DNA from: JBLMYQ01 sp050260055
GTDB lineage: Bacteria; Bacillota; Clostridia; Acetivibrionales; UBA4821
Assembly (NCBI GenBank): GCA_050260055.1
Contig: JBLNBO010000042.1
Span: forward strand, 30,546 to 94,545
Direction of reading: 5' to 3'
DNA: 64,000 bases
Position 1 is the first letter of the stretch. Every line of letters starts with the position of its first letter. Positions 8,704-17,183 of the stretch are shown here, one piece after another. The notes beneath the pieces were generated by a model, which was given only the letters and a program-made list of their open reading frames with translations, ran no database searches and was not told where the DNA came from. The position numbers and the translations under genes are program-made.

Positions 8704-9891
8704 TTAATTCTTAGTCTTATAGAATACTGTTTCACTACAGCTATTATAATCAAGTTTATAAGCAAGCTTATCAAACTTCTTTTTTGTTTGATTAATAAAT
8801 TTCCATTTTGCCTTATACATTAAACAAGCAAGCGGATTACATTTTAATATGTCATTATATTTTTCATAATTTAATACCATACATATCTTACACATAGTAT
8901 TATCACATGTACCACAACTAACATTACCTACATGCATATCATTTCGACAAGCTTTTAAAAAAAGCTCCCTATTACTGTTATCAATAACACCCTCAAATAT
9001 ATTTCCAATTATAAAATTACTGCTTGAAAAATATGCTTTATCACAAGGATAAATATCACCTTTTGGATTAATTGCACATACTGTTTTTCCTGCTTCACAA
9101 GTATTCTCATGAGCTTTATCAGTTTTCATAGCAATTAAACCTTTTGCATTTTCATAAGGTTTTAATGAACATGATGATACGCATTCCTTATATACATAAT
9201 CAGCAATTTGTGATAGTTGGTCTATGTAAATAGAAATATCATTTTCATCCCAATCTTCTTCATGTAACAACTCAAAGGAAATATCATTTATTATGCCAAG
9301 ATGCTTAAAATATTTGTAACTAGAAAAAACCTTCGGTATAGCCGCCTTCGTAACAACTGCATGTGTATGTAAAGAAGAAATATCTATTTTATTTTTTTTA
9401 AAAAGCGTTTTTATTTTTAATATATTTTCTAGAACAATTCTCGAAGTTGGTTTACTATTTATAGTTATCCTATTTTCATCCTGAACTTCAGGAATTCCAT
9501 CAGTTGAAACTTGTATACTAACTTGTTTTGTAGCTTTATACCATTCCAATATAAATTCCTCAAACTGCTTATTATATATTGTACCATTTGTAACAAGCGA
9601 GAAATTTGATTTAATGTTGTTTATCTTAGATTTATCTACAACGTAACGAAAAAAGCTTATCATTACATCAAGATTAAGAAGTGGCTCTCCCCCAAAAAAA
9701 GTCCATTTAAGACTTTTAACACCATGTTTTAAAGCATTATCAAATAAAAAATCTGCCGACATTTTTGCAGTATCAAAAGACATGTATCTCTTAGTACACC
9801 TATTGGCATTCTCATAACAGTATTTACATCTCAAATTACAATCTTCGGTGAGAATCAAATAACATTTGGAAAATACCGTTGTCGCAGTCAT
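8704..9891 (-). CDS. Radical SAM/SPASM protein, peptide-maturase-like (copy 4, promoter-proximal)
   Basis: 395 residues with CNLRCKYCY, FFGGEPLLN and SPASM motifs CEAGKTVC, IYPCDK, CGTC, CKIC and CNPLAC. It is the first gene of the minus-strand run. A 180-bp spacer separates it from copy 3 and shares short AT-rich phrases (AAAATATCTTAT...) with the spacer upstream of copy 2, as if each duplication carried its leader. The upstream region 9892-10204 is shared with a divergent gene. Confidence 0.9.
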   Translation of the reverse strand: MTATTVFSKCYLILTEDCNLRCKYCYENANRCTKRYMSFDTAKMSADFLFDNALKHGVKSLKWTFFGGEPLLNLDVMISFFRYVVDKSKINNIKSNFSLVTNGTIYNKQFEEFILEWYKATKQVSIQVSTDGIPEVQDENRITINSKPTSRIVLENILKIKTLFKKNKIDISSLHTHAVVTKAAIPKVFSSYKYFKHLGIINDISFELLHEEDWDENDISIYIDQLSQIADYVYKECVSSCSLKPYENAKGLIAMKTDKAHENTCEAGKTVCAINPKGDIYPCDKAYFSSSNFIIGNIFEGVIDNSNRELFLKACRNDMHVGNVSCGTCDNTMCKICMVLNYEKYNDILKCNPLACLMYKAKWKFINQTKKKFDKLAYKLDYNSCSETVFYKTKN

Positions 9892-10204
9892 ATCAAGGGC
9901 TCCTTATTTTTATTTCTTTTCAATGCAGAATACAGGCTTCTTATGAAATGCTAAGTCTTAATTGTTTACCTTATTATATGGCATGATACCCTATTCTTCA
10001 AGCAGTACGTTTTTACATATTAAGCTCTTTCTGGTTCTTTATATCTAAAGCCGCTATATTTCTTGACTTAACTGGTAATTATGGTATAAAATGTAACTAT
10101 ATTATACTCTTTTTTATATTTTATCGTTTGCCCTGAATAAAATTAGGAAGGGAGTGAAAAAGCTTTTACCTGGTGATAAATAATTTTATGAAGGGGTTGG
10201 TAGT
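9892..10204. other. Divergent intergenic region between the radical SAM run and a small secreted protein
   Basis: 313 bp, AT-rich. On the plus strand I see one good promoter (10063-10090) and a G-rich ribosome site just before 10205. The minus-strand promoter for the radical SAM run should lie here but no single site stands out. No small gene or RNA motif was recognised. Confidence 0.5.
10063..10090 (+). promoter_or_regulatory. Vegetative-type promoter
   Basis: TTGACT at 10063-10068, a 16-bp spacer and TATAAA at 10085-10090 precede the secreted-protein gene at 10205, leaving a leader of roughly 105 nt. Confidence 0.55.
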
Positions 10205-10876
10205 ATGAAAAAAGGTATCCTTATCTTCTTATTGGTGGGTATGCTTGCCGCTATGTTTACGTATCCTGCGAATGCAGTTTCAAAAGCTCATAAAGATTTT
10301 ACTCAAACAAGCATAAGCTCACCACGTAAATTTTTTTCATCTGATATCAACTACATGCAGTTAGCATTGCTTCTTAAACTTGAAGAAAACATGAAGAATG
10401 AAAAAAATATTTCCAAGGATATGAGGCAATCACTTAGGAAGCTTAAACTTGCTCATAATTTATTGGACCCCAAGTTGGAAGCATTGGCTTTTTTTGCAAA
10501 CAGGTCAGTTTTGAAAGATCAGCAGACCCAAAAGCTCCTAAATAATATCTCTTCATCTAATGAAATCATTAAATGTACTAAACCATCAGATGAACTATCA
10601 AGGACATTGATATCAAATGCAAAGAGCATACGATTCATAAGTACCCTGCAATTAGTCGATTATATTCACTGGAAGCTTGAAAACAAAGGATTTTGCAAAA
10701 GCGAAGTAGACTTACTGGTTTTGTCCAGCTACAATGATATTCTGATTACCGAACCGGTCTTTGGAATTGAACTTAAACATTTTTTTGAAGTTGCTAAAGA
10801 TGAAAAAAGTATCAGCCAGAGTACAAAACAGCTGATTGATTTGATAGATAGAAACCAATACTGTACTAAACTATAA
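10205..10876 (+). CDS. Small secreted protein of unknown function
   Basis: 223 residues. The N-terminus (MKKGILIFLLVGMLAAMFTYPANA) is a clear signal peptide with an ANA-type cleavage site near residue 24. The mature part is Lys/Ser/Leu-rich and mostly helical by appearance, with Cys at about 117, 165 and 220. I recognise no domain. It is transcribed away from the radical SAM run from its own promoter and ends in its own terminator, so a functional link to the run is possible only through position. Confidence 0.75.
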   Translation: MKKGILIFLLVGMLAAMFTYPANAVSKAHKDFTQTSISSPRKFFSSDINYMQLALLLKLEENMKNEKNISKDMRQSLRKLKLAHNLLDPKLEALAFFANRSVLKDQQTQKLLNNISSSNEIIKCTKPSDELSRTLISNAKSIRFISTLQLVDYIHWKLENKGFCKSEVDLLVLSSYNDILITEPVFGIELKHFFEVAKDEKSISQSTKQLIDLIDRNQYCTKL

Positions 10877-10912
10877 TAAAGAAATCCGGTGCTTGCACCG
10901 GATTTCTTTATT
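10875..10912. terminator. Bidirectional intrinsic terminator
   Basis: A perfect 18-bp inverted repeat (10875-10892 with 10895-10912) with a GC-rich core and flanking A/T runs. It overlaps the last bases of the secreted-protein gene and separates it from the convergent dgkA-PAP2 gene. Confidence 0.9.
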
Positions 10913-10924
10913 ATATAAATTTGG

Positions 10925-11650
10925 TTATTTCAAAAACGGAATCAAATTATAATTATTTACAAGCTGGAATAACATAAGCATAATCAATACTCCCAAGAAA
11001 GCTCCGACTATAACCTCATAAATATTATGAATCTTGGCTTCCAATCTGCTCTGAACAACTAATAAACTAAGTACAAGTGCAAGTGTGAATATTTTTATAT
11101 CATTTGTTAATACCCATATGCTGGTGAGGATTGCAAAGGCCAAAGCTGAGTGTCCGCTCGGCATTCCTCCTTCAAGCGGGGTACCTGTTCTAAAATATGC
11201 TTTTACGAAAATTATGCAAATCATGGTTATGAGCAGTGCAATAAATATAATATGCATAGGAGTATTATTTAATTTATTCATAATACTTAGAGCCGTTGGT
11301 TCAACCTTACTAAAGAATAAAAGGTAACCTACTATTACTGCATTTCCCGCTGTAATCAGGACAGCCCCAGCAGCTACATCCTTAGCCACCTTGGCAAATG
11401 GATGGAACTCATCTACAATAATATCTACAACAGCTTCGATTGCAGTATTGACCATTTCAGCAAAAATGACTAATGAGATAGTCAAAAACAGAGTAATCAT
11501 CTCTACTTTTTCAAGATTATAAAAAAGGCTTAAGAATAGCACTAAAATTGCCGCCGAGCAATGAATCTGCATGTTCTTTTGAGTTCTTACTGCATAAATT
11601 ACTCCGTTTATTGCATTATTAAATCTGTCAATAATATTCCTGTTTTTCAA
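10925..11650 (-). CDS. Undecaprenol/diacylglycerol kinase fused to a PAP2 phosphatase domain
   Basis: 241 residues, several membrane spans. The N-terminal half is the prokaryotic DgkA/undecaprenol-kinase fold (EMVNTAIEAVVD, then HPFAKVAKDVAAGAVL). The C-terminal half carries a PAP2-type core (GGMPSGHSALAFA, then SRLEAKIHNIYEVIVGA) with the conserved His residues. Kinase plus phosphatase on one chain suggests recycling of C55 lipid carrier or turnover of diacylglycerol at the membrane. The start appears to be TTG, with AAGGAGG about 9 nt upstream. It follows ybeY by 14 bp, a usual neighbourhood for this kinase in Firmicutes. Confidence 0.85.
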   Translation of the reverse strand: MKNRNIIDRFNNAINGVIYAVRTQKNMQIHCSAAILVLFLSLFYNLEKVEMITLFLTISLVIFAEMVNTAIEAVVDIIVDEFHPFAKVAKDVAAGAVLITAGNAVIVGYLLFFSKVEPTALSIMNKLNNTPMHIIFIALLITMICIIFVKAYFRTGTPLEGGMPSGHSALAFAILTSIWVLTNDIKIFTLALVLSLLVVQSRLEAKIHNIYEVIVGAFLGVLIMLMLFQLVNNYNLIPFLK

Positions 11651-11664
11651 GGTCCGCTGCCTCC

Positions 11665-12144
11665 TTATTCTCTTTTGAGATTTAGTAGTTCCATAATCTG
11701 CTCTTCTTTTTGCCTCATTAATTCTTTTTCTTTTTGGGAAATATGGTCATATCCTAATAAATGAAGAAATCCATGGGAAGCAAGATATGCTGTTTCTCTC
11801 TCAAAAGAATGCCCATACTCTTTTGCTTGTTCCTGCGCTTTTTCTAAAGATATCACAATATCACCCAAAGCAATCATATCTAAAATTTCGTTACTTTTAA
11901 GAATACCCTTTAATTCAGTCTCTTCATACATAGGGAATGATAATACATCGGTTGGCTTGTCCATGCTCCTAAACTGCCTATTCAGCTTGCGAATTCCAAT
12001 ATTTCCAGTCAAAACTATACAAACTTCAAAAGGAATCTTGAGGTTCTCAATTTCAGCAGCCTTGATGACTACATTTTTAATCATATTCCTTAATTCTTTA
12101 TCAACTGCCGCTTTTTTCTGTTTATTTATTATGAATATTTTCAT
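11665..12144 (-). CDS. ybeY: rRNA maturation endoribonuclease YbeY
   Basis: 159 residues from the ATG at 12144, which has AAAGGAG 8 nt upstream; the longer frame to 12177 lacks a ribosome site. The metal-binding signature HGFLHLLGYDH is present near the C-terminus, and the NRQFRSMDKPTDVLSFP segment is typical. YbeY acts in 16S rRNA 3'-end maturation and ribosome quality control. It overlaps the end of pgpH by 23 bp, implying coupled translation. Confidence 0.93.
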   Translation of the reverse strand: MKIFIINKQKKAAVDKELRNMIKNVVIKAAEIENLKIPFEVCIVLTGNIGIRKLNRQFRSMDKPTDVLSFPMYEETELKGILKSNEILDMIALGDIVISLEKAQEQAKEYGHSFERETAYLASHGFLHLLGYDHISQKEKELMRQKEEQIMELLNLKRE

Positions 12145-14317
12145 TTTCAAGCTCCTTTTCTTTAGTCTCGCCTTCACTTGAAATTAATATATCGAGAGGA
12201 TCAATAATCTCTATGGTGTCTTCATCATCAAGCTCAACTGCATTAGCCTCAGGATATTCTATTCTCCCATGGAAATAACCATTTAAAACCTTCATAAATG
12301 ATTTTGCAATAAGATCCAAGTCTTTTAGGGTTAAATCACAAAGATCAAGCTGTCCGTCATCCAATTTATCCTTGATAATCTTTCTTATTAGCCCCTCGAT
12401 TTTACCTTCAGTTTTATCCGGCATTGAACGTACCGCTGCTTCAATTGAATCCGCGAGCATAACGACAGCCGCTTCTTTTGTTGTGGGTCTTGGCCCTTCA
12501 TATCTAAAGCTTTCTTTTCTAGTCTGATTTTCAAGTCTTTCGGTCTTTTTGGCCTTATGAAAGAAAAAAGCGACAAGAGTTGTTCCATGATGCTGAAGAA
12601 TTATATCCTTTATTGCCATAGGTATTCCGTATTCTCCAGCAAGCTCAGCACCATCTCTAGTATGCGAGGTGATAACTAAAGTGCTTAAGCTTGGAGTCAT
12701 TCTTTCATGAGGATTATCCGTAAATTGATTCTCCTTAAAGAAATAAGGTCTCCTAAGCTTGCCAATATCATGATAATAAGCTCCGACTCTAGCCAGCAGT
12801 GCATTTCCGCCAATTGCTTCGGTCGCAACTTCTGATAGATTACCCACAAGCAGGCTATGGTGATAGGTTCCTGGAGCTTCAAGCAAAAGCCTTTTTATAA
12901 GCGGCTGGTTTGGATCAGACAATTCCAGAAGTTTCATTGGCGTAATTATATTAAACGAACTTTCCCAAAAAGGTAAGGTTCCAGTTGCCAGAATTATTGA
13001 AAAGATTCCATTTATAGCACTCATTCCACTATCAATAAGAAGTCTTTGTATTGATTCCCTATGTGCAATTCCGAAAAATGCAGTAATTAATGCAAAGGCT
13101 GCTGCAACTACTCCGCCGGCAAGAACAAAATCCTTTCTTTGTTTCGCTCTTGCAACAGCAAACGCTGCAAATGTTCCTCCAATGAGCGATAAATATAAAA
13201 AGTTTATATCCCCTTTTAAAAGCATCGATATGACTAAAGATACCAAAATATTCATAAATACAGCCAAATTGGTATTAAGCATAATTGAAACCAGGATAGG
13301 AGCAAAGGAGAATGGAATAAGGTAAATTGAAAACTGTGAAAATCCCCATGCCAAAAATAAGGTTATTACATATATAATACTTAACAAAATTAATTCGGCT
13401 CTGCTTTCAAGAATTATTCTATAGTAGTTGTATATGAAAAGAATGAATAAACCCATAATAATTATTAATACAGCTAAGACTCCCAGGAAAAAGACAACAT
13501 CAATCTTCTTTCCGTTCTTTATCAAATTAAGTTTCTTGAGCATTTCAATCTGTTCGCGGGTAACAATATCATTTTTAGCAACAATTATTTGTCCTTTATC
13601 ATATTTAACTATATTGCTTGCTCTTGCTCTTGCTTCCTGCTTCGCTCTTTCAGTTTGAACCTTGTCTTCGATAATATTTGGTTTGACAAGACCAGTAAGT
13701 AGAATTTGTGCAATATCCTTATATTCCGTCCAGTTTAATCTATTGGAAACAAATTTATAGGATGATAATTCGGCTTTGATATCTATATGGCTTCTTTCCA
13801 ATGATTCTTCTGTAATGCCCTGATTCATTATTTTTGTTGTAATTTTACCAAGGGCATCTACAAATTCCTTAAGCTCATCATCCTTTAAGGATATTATTTT
13901 ATTAATTTGATTATCCAAAATATTTATTTGCCTTGATTTTAATTCTTTTGAATACTTTTGCAGAAAAATCTTTTTATCATCTTCATCAGAGTCCCTTTTT
14001 TGTAAAAGCGAAATTACACTAACAGCATCTTTGGTTAAAACATCCTCGCGGCTATATTTGGGGGTAATGGCTGCAGCAGCGGCATCTCTGTTTTTTTGGG
14101 TAGAAATGTCGTCAATAACCTCACTTGAAGCATAAATTACAAATTCAGACTTGTCTCCTTCTTTAAGTTCATACTTCCTAGGCTCAGCAGCATTGACAAC
14201 AATAAAGCAAGATATTAACATTACTAAAAGCCCTGTCAATATCTTGTGAAAGGTTTTGTTATAAAAAATACCATTTTTAGGTTTTGATACCTTACTTTCT
14301 TCCATTTCGGTCATCAT
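12122..14317 (-). CDS. pgpH: Cyclic-di-AMP phosphodiesterase PgpH (7TM-HD family)
   Basis: 731 residues from the ATG pair at 14317; the longer frame to 14365 is unlikely. There is an N-terminal membrane anchor, an extracytoplasmic 7TM-HDED-like domain, a block of membrane helices in the middle, and a cytoplasmic HD domain (HHSLLVGNLSEVA, YYHDIGKLRRPYF, HTRDGAELA, LQHHGT) holding the metal ligands. The enzyme hydrolyses c-di-AMP to pApA and so affects osmotic and wall homeostasis. It is co-directional with yqfD upstream and overlaps ybeY downstream. phoH, often found between yqfD and pgpH, is absent here. Confidence 0.93.
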   Translation of the reverse strand: MMTEMEESKVSKPKNGIFYNKTFHKILTGLLVMLISCFIVVNAAEPRKYELKEGDKSEFVIYASSEVIDDISTQKNRDAAAAAITPKYSREDVLTKDAVSVISLLQKRDSDEDDKKIFLQKYSKELKSRQINILDNQINKIISLKDDELKEFVDALGKITTKIMNQGITEESLERSHIDIKAELSSYKFVSNRLNWTEYKDIAQILLTGLVKPNIIEDKVQTERAKQEARARASNIVKYDKGQIIVAKNDIVTREQIEMLKKLNLIKNGKKIDVVFFLGVLAVLIIIMGLFILFIYNYYRIILESRAELILLSIIYVITLFLAWGFSQFSIYLIPFSFAPILVSIMLNTNLAVFMNILVSLVISMLLKGDINFLYLSLIGGTFAAFAVARAKQRKDFVLAGGVVAAAFALITAFFGIAHRESIQRLLIDSGMSAINGIFSIILATGTLPFWESSFNIITPMKLLELSDPNQPLIKRLLLEAPGTYHHSLLVGNLSEVATEAIGGNALLARVGAYYHDIGKLRRPYFFKENQFTDNPHERMTPSLSTLVITSHTRDGAELAGEYGIPMAIKDIILQHHGTTLVAFFFHKAKKTERLENQTRKESFRYEGPRPTTKEAAVVMLADSIEAAVRSMPDKTEGKIEGLIRKIIKDKLDDGQLDLCDLTLKDLDLIAKSFMKVLNGYFHGRIEYPEANAVELDDEDTIEIIDPLDILISSEGETKEKELENENIHNK

Positions 14318-14405
14318 TTGTCCCTCACTATTATATAGTTGACAGTGTAAAGTCGACAGATACACTTGCTTTTGGTTTTACACTTTATGTTGTTAAAGCT
14401 TAACA

Positions 14406-15590
14406 CTATTTACTGATTCTTTCTTCAATCCCTATAACTTCAACTGTCTCAACTAAGACCCTCGTTCTCATATAATTTGGATACCTAAATGAATATTCTT
14501 TTTTATTAATTATATTAGTCTTGGCTTCTAATTGCGAGTTGATTTTCTCCCATGCCCTTTTAATTCCAATTTGCCTAGCTTTTTCAGGTGTTATTGATTC
14601 TTTAACATAGACTGTTTCTTCGCATTTGGTTATTACAATACCTATAGGGAATATATAATTCTTGCCAATAGATAATAATTTTTCTTCAGTAGTACATGCA
14701 GCACTCTTAAAGGGATACTTTTTACCGTTTAAAGCGAATTCGCTGCTAATAAATCTTAGCTTATATAAGTTTCTTACCCTTCCGGTCTTAACTTCTTTTA
14801 TATTAGTAAGCGGAACATTTTCAATTACTTCATACCAGATTCTTGCTTTAATATCGGCTTGTGCATGAACAAATCTTGAAATTTTATCAATACCTGTTAC
14901 TATTCCCGAAACAAGCATATCTCCCTTCTTCACCGTACTACCCGGCTCCACAAGCGGCGTTCCTGCTTTTACGAATATTGACTTAATTATTCCATCCTTA
15001 TCAGCTGATATATTGCACGGTATATCCTTTTCTACAAATTTCGGCGGCATTTTCCTTTCTGCAACTTCTACTATTGCTCTCGTACCTGATAAATCAATAC
15101 TTATCCATGCAAGCTGATTTACCTGAATCATCATTTTATTGCAGATTTCTTCTTTATTTACGTAATACCTGCATATTCCGGTTCTCAGCCCAATTACCTT
15201 TAATTTTTCTAGTAATTTTTCTTTAGGAATAGTCTTATTTCCAACTATATCAATACTCCAAACAAATGATGAAAGGGTGTATATCATTAAGAGAAATATC
15301 GCACAACCAGCAACAAATGTTTTTCTCTTTCTATATTTATAAAAAACAAAAGGCAAACCCTTCTTTGATATTATCTTTACCCTACAGCTTGTTTTCCTAG
15401 CTACAAGATGGATTTTTTTAAAGGCGCCAATACCAACTTTCATTCTCATTATACAGCTTTTTTCTCTTGTAACATCCCATAGAAATATGCCCCTGCTTAT
15501 GCAGATATTAATAAATTTCTCAGGGAAATAACCTTCAACCAATATAATAACATATCCCCTAATATAATTCCACAGCTTGAGAATGAACAT
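14406..15590 (-). CDS. yqfD: Sporulation protein YqfD
   Basis: 394 residues, matching the YqfD family in length and layout: a basic N-terminal region (GIFLWDVTREK), one membrane span near residues 92-110 (FVAGCAIFLLMIYTLSSFVW), then the SIDIVGNKTIPKEKLLEKL segment and a beta-rich extracytoplasmic domain. YqfD is a mother-cell membrane protein of sporulation whose exact role is not settled. AAAGGGGA precedes the ATG. yqfC lies 169 bp upstream. Confidence 0.92.
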   Translation of the reverse strand: MFILKLWNYIRGYVIILVEGYFPEKFINICISRGIFLWDVTREKSCIMRMKVGIGAFKKIHLVARKTSCRVKIISKKGLPFVFYKYRKRKTFVAGCAIFLLMIYTLSSFVWSIDIVGNKTIPKEKLLEKLKVIGLRTGICRYYVNKEEICNKMMIQVNQLAWISIDLSGTRAIVEVAERKMPPKFVEKDIPCNISADKDGIIKSIFVKAGTPLVEPGSTVKKGDMLVSGIVTGIDKISRFVHAQADIKARIWYEVIENVPLTNIKEVKTGRVRNLYKLRFISSEFALNGKKYPFKSAACTTEEKLLSIGKNYIFPIGIVITKCEETVYVKESITPEKARQIGIKRAWEKINSQLEAKTNIINKKEYSFRYPNYMRTRVLVETVEVIGIEERISK

Positions 15591-15631
15591 TGCTTTTTAC
15601 TCCCCTTTACATCAACAAACTCCCTACCTAA

Positions 15632-15655
15632 CATTCCCTCACGATTGAGGGAATG
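15632..15655. repeat. Short hairpin between yqfC and yqfD
   Basis: A perfect 10-bp inverted repeat with a 4-nt loop. Neither side has a T-run, so it is not a standard terminator; mRNA processing or partial attenuation is possible. Confidence 0.5.
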
Positions 15656-15759
15656 AAACAGAATAACTCTTAAGTCTCACCAATACTCTCCTCCGGTTGC
15701 GAGTGAGAGCTAGAAAGGGAGTTAAAATTGAGCAATTTATTAATATTTTACTAACATGC

Positions 15760-16059
15760 TTAGTTCTGAAGGAATTGGATAGTATATATTTCACCGGTAA
15801 TCATAATATCTTCAGAAGTAATTTCTTTTATATCCATGCCATTCCCCTCAAACTGAATAATTCCCTCTTTTGTATTCACTTTTATACGATAATCTTCATA
15901 CTCTACAATTCCTTTATGATTTTCAAGAAACAACTGCTTTTGCCCAATAACAGTGAGCTTCCCTGTATCCATAATAAGTTCCTTAGGAATCTCCAGCACT
16001 TCGCCCATTTTCTCTTTAATTGATACTTTATTCTTTTTTCTCCGGCGTTTTCCAAACAT
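15760..16059 (-). CDS. yqfC: Sporulation protein YqfC
   Basis: 99 residues, the usual YqfC length. It has a basic N-terminus (MFGKRRRKKNKVS), then LEIPKELIMDTGKLTVIG and EGNGMDIKEITSEDIMITGEI, typical of this YabP/YqfC family. It is a small mother-cell sporulation protein, normally σE-dependent. Its GAAGGAGG ribosome site lies inside the 3' arm of a terminator-like hairpin (16065-16100), which could limit read-through from the deacetylase gene upstream. Confidence 0.92.
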   Translation of the reverse strand: MFGKRRRKKNKVSIKEKMGEVLEIPKELIMDTGKLTVIGQKQLFLENHKGIVEYEDYRIKVNTKEGIIQFEGNGMDIKEITSEDIMITGEIYTIQFLQN

Positions 16060-16064
16060 AAAAA

Positions 16065-16100
16065 AACCTCCTTCACATAAATTTATGCGTGAAGAAGGTT
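16065..16100 (-). terminator. Terminator hairpin overlapping the yqfC ribosome site
   Basis: On the minus strand a 12-bp stem (one G-U pair) encloses an AT-rich inner palindrome and is followed by a T7 run that ends at the yqfC ATG. The 3' arm contains the yqfC AGGAGG. Confidence 0.75.
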
Positions 16101-16127
16101 CTTAATACCATTCATGATTTCATGTTT

Positions 16128-17057
16128 CTATTTATTGAACTGGTCTAACGTCCCAAAGTTATAACCTTGCGCCTTTAACTCCTTTATTATTCTATCCAAT
16201 GCTTGCGCGTTGTCGCTTGATACTGCATGCAGTAATAAAACTGCACCGTTGTGTATATTGTTAATTACCTTGTTATAAGCATTATCGGCTCCCTTTTGTT
16301 TCTTAATATCCCAATCATCATATGCAAAACTCCAAAATACATTTGTATAACCAAGGTCTTTGGAGATTTTCAATGTCCTTTCACTAAACTCTCCTTTGGG
16401 TGCACGCATGAACTTCATACTAACCCCTGCTTTTTCTTTCAAGTATAAATCTAAGTCTACAAGCTCTTTTTCTATCTTTTCATCTGATACATCAGGAAGG
16501 CTAGGATGATGGACCGTATGGTTTCCAACTATATGCCCTTCGTTTAACATTCTTTCAACCAAATCACTATTATTCTTTAAAAATGGCATTGTAATAAAGA
16601 AAGCTGCTTTAACCTGATTATCCTTCAATGCATCAAGAATCATTGGCGTATAACCATTTTCATATCCCTCATCAAATGTCAGATATATAGTCTTCTTTGT
16701 TGTGTCTCCAATATAGATTGCTCCATACTTATCTGCGAGTTCAACATATTGCTTTGTAAACGCAGGCGGAAGATTATCCTTTTTTCGGACGAAACTCCAT
16801 GATAGTCTCTTGTTCCAGCCTGGTTGTGAGGATGCAGAACTCTTCAATGTATCATCATTATTTTTTGTTTCAGGCTTCTCATTAGAGTAAGTCCCTGATG
16901 TTACACTTTTCATATTATCATCAGAAGGGTTATCTGTCCTAGGAACATTATTATCTATAATATTTTGCTGTTGAATTATGCTTTGTTCCTTCTGGCAGCC
17001 ACAAAACAATATTCCAATAGTACATATAACTATAAATACCTTATACAACCTCATCAT
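16128..17057 (-). CDS. pdaA: Polysaccharide (peptidoglycan) deacetylase, PdaA-like
   Basis: 309 residues from the ATG pair at 17057, with GAGGG about 9 nt upstream. The N-terminus is hydrophobic (signal or lipoprotein-like, ending CGC), followed by a Ser/Asn-rich linker and an NodB-type carbohydrate esterase 4 domain: TFDEGYENGYTP (metal and base Asp), HIVGNHTVHHPSLP (metal His pair), MRAPKGEF and LLLHAVSSDNAQ. The TFDEGYENGYT and HAVSSDNA forms are typical of PdaA, which makes muramic delta-lactam in spore cortex. It is followed by yqfC/yqfD, in keeping with a sporulation role. Confidence 0.85.
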   Translation of the reverse strand: MMRLYKVFIVICTIGILFCGCQKEQSIIQQQNIIDNNVPRTDNPSDDNMKSVTSGTYSNEKPETKNNDDTLKSSASSQPGWNKRLSWSFVRKKDNLPPAFTKQYVELADKYGAIYIGDTTKKTIYLTFDEGYENGYTPMILDALKDNQVKAAFFITMPFLKNNSDLVERMLNEGHIVGNHTVHHPSLPDVSDEKIEKELVDLDLYLKEKAGVSMKFMRAPKGEFSERTLKISKDLGYTNVFWSFAYDDWDIKKQKGADNAYNKVINNIHNGAVLLLHAVSSDNAQALDRIIKELKAQGYNFGTLDQFNK

Positions 17058-17116
17058 AAATATCCAACCCTCATTCAAATGTTATTCTAATCTCTGATTA
17101 TAGTATATTTAAAGCA

Positions 17117-17166
17117 ATTGCTCCATATGCAGTATTTATCCAATTATGGAAAACGCATGGAGCAAT
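17117..17166. repeat. Inverted repeat between the M18 gene and pdaA
   Basis: Ten-bp arms (17117-17126 and 17157-17166) are separated by 30 bp. A T-rich run is weak on either side, so a terminator role for the M18 gene is only possible. Confidence 0.4.
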
Positions 17167-17183
17167 ATAATAAGGTCTTAGTT

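Noticed and set aside
15697..16023. 108-codon plus-strand frame over yqfC
   Set aside because: Antisense shadow of a recognised gene; no ribosome site.
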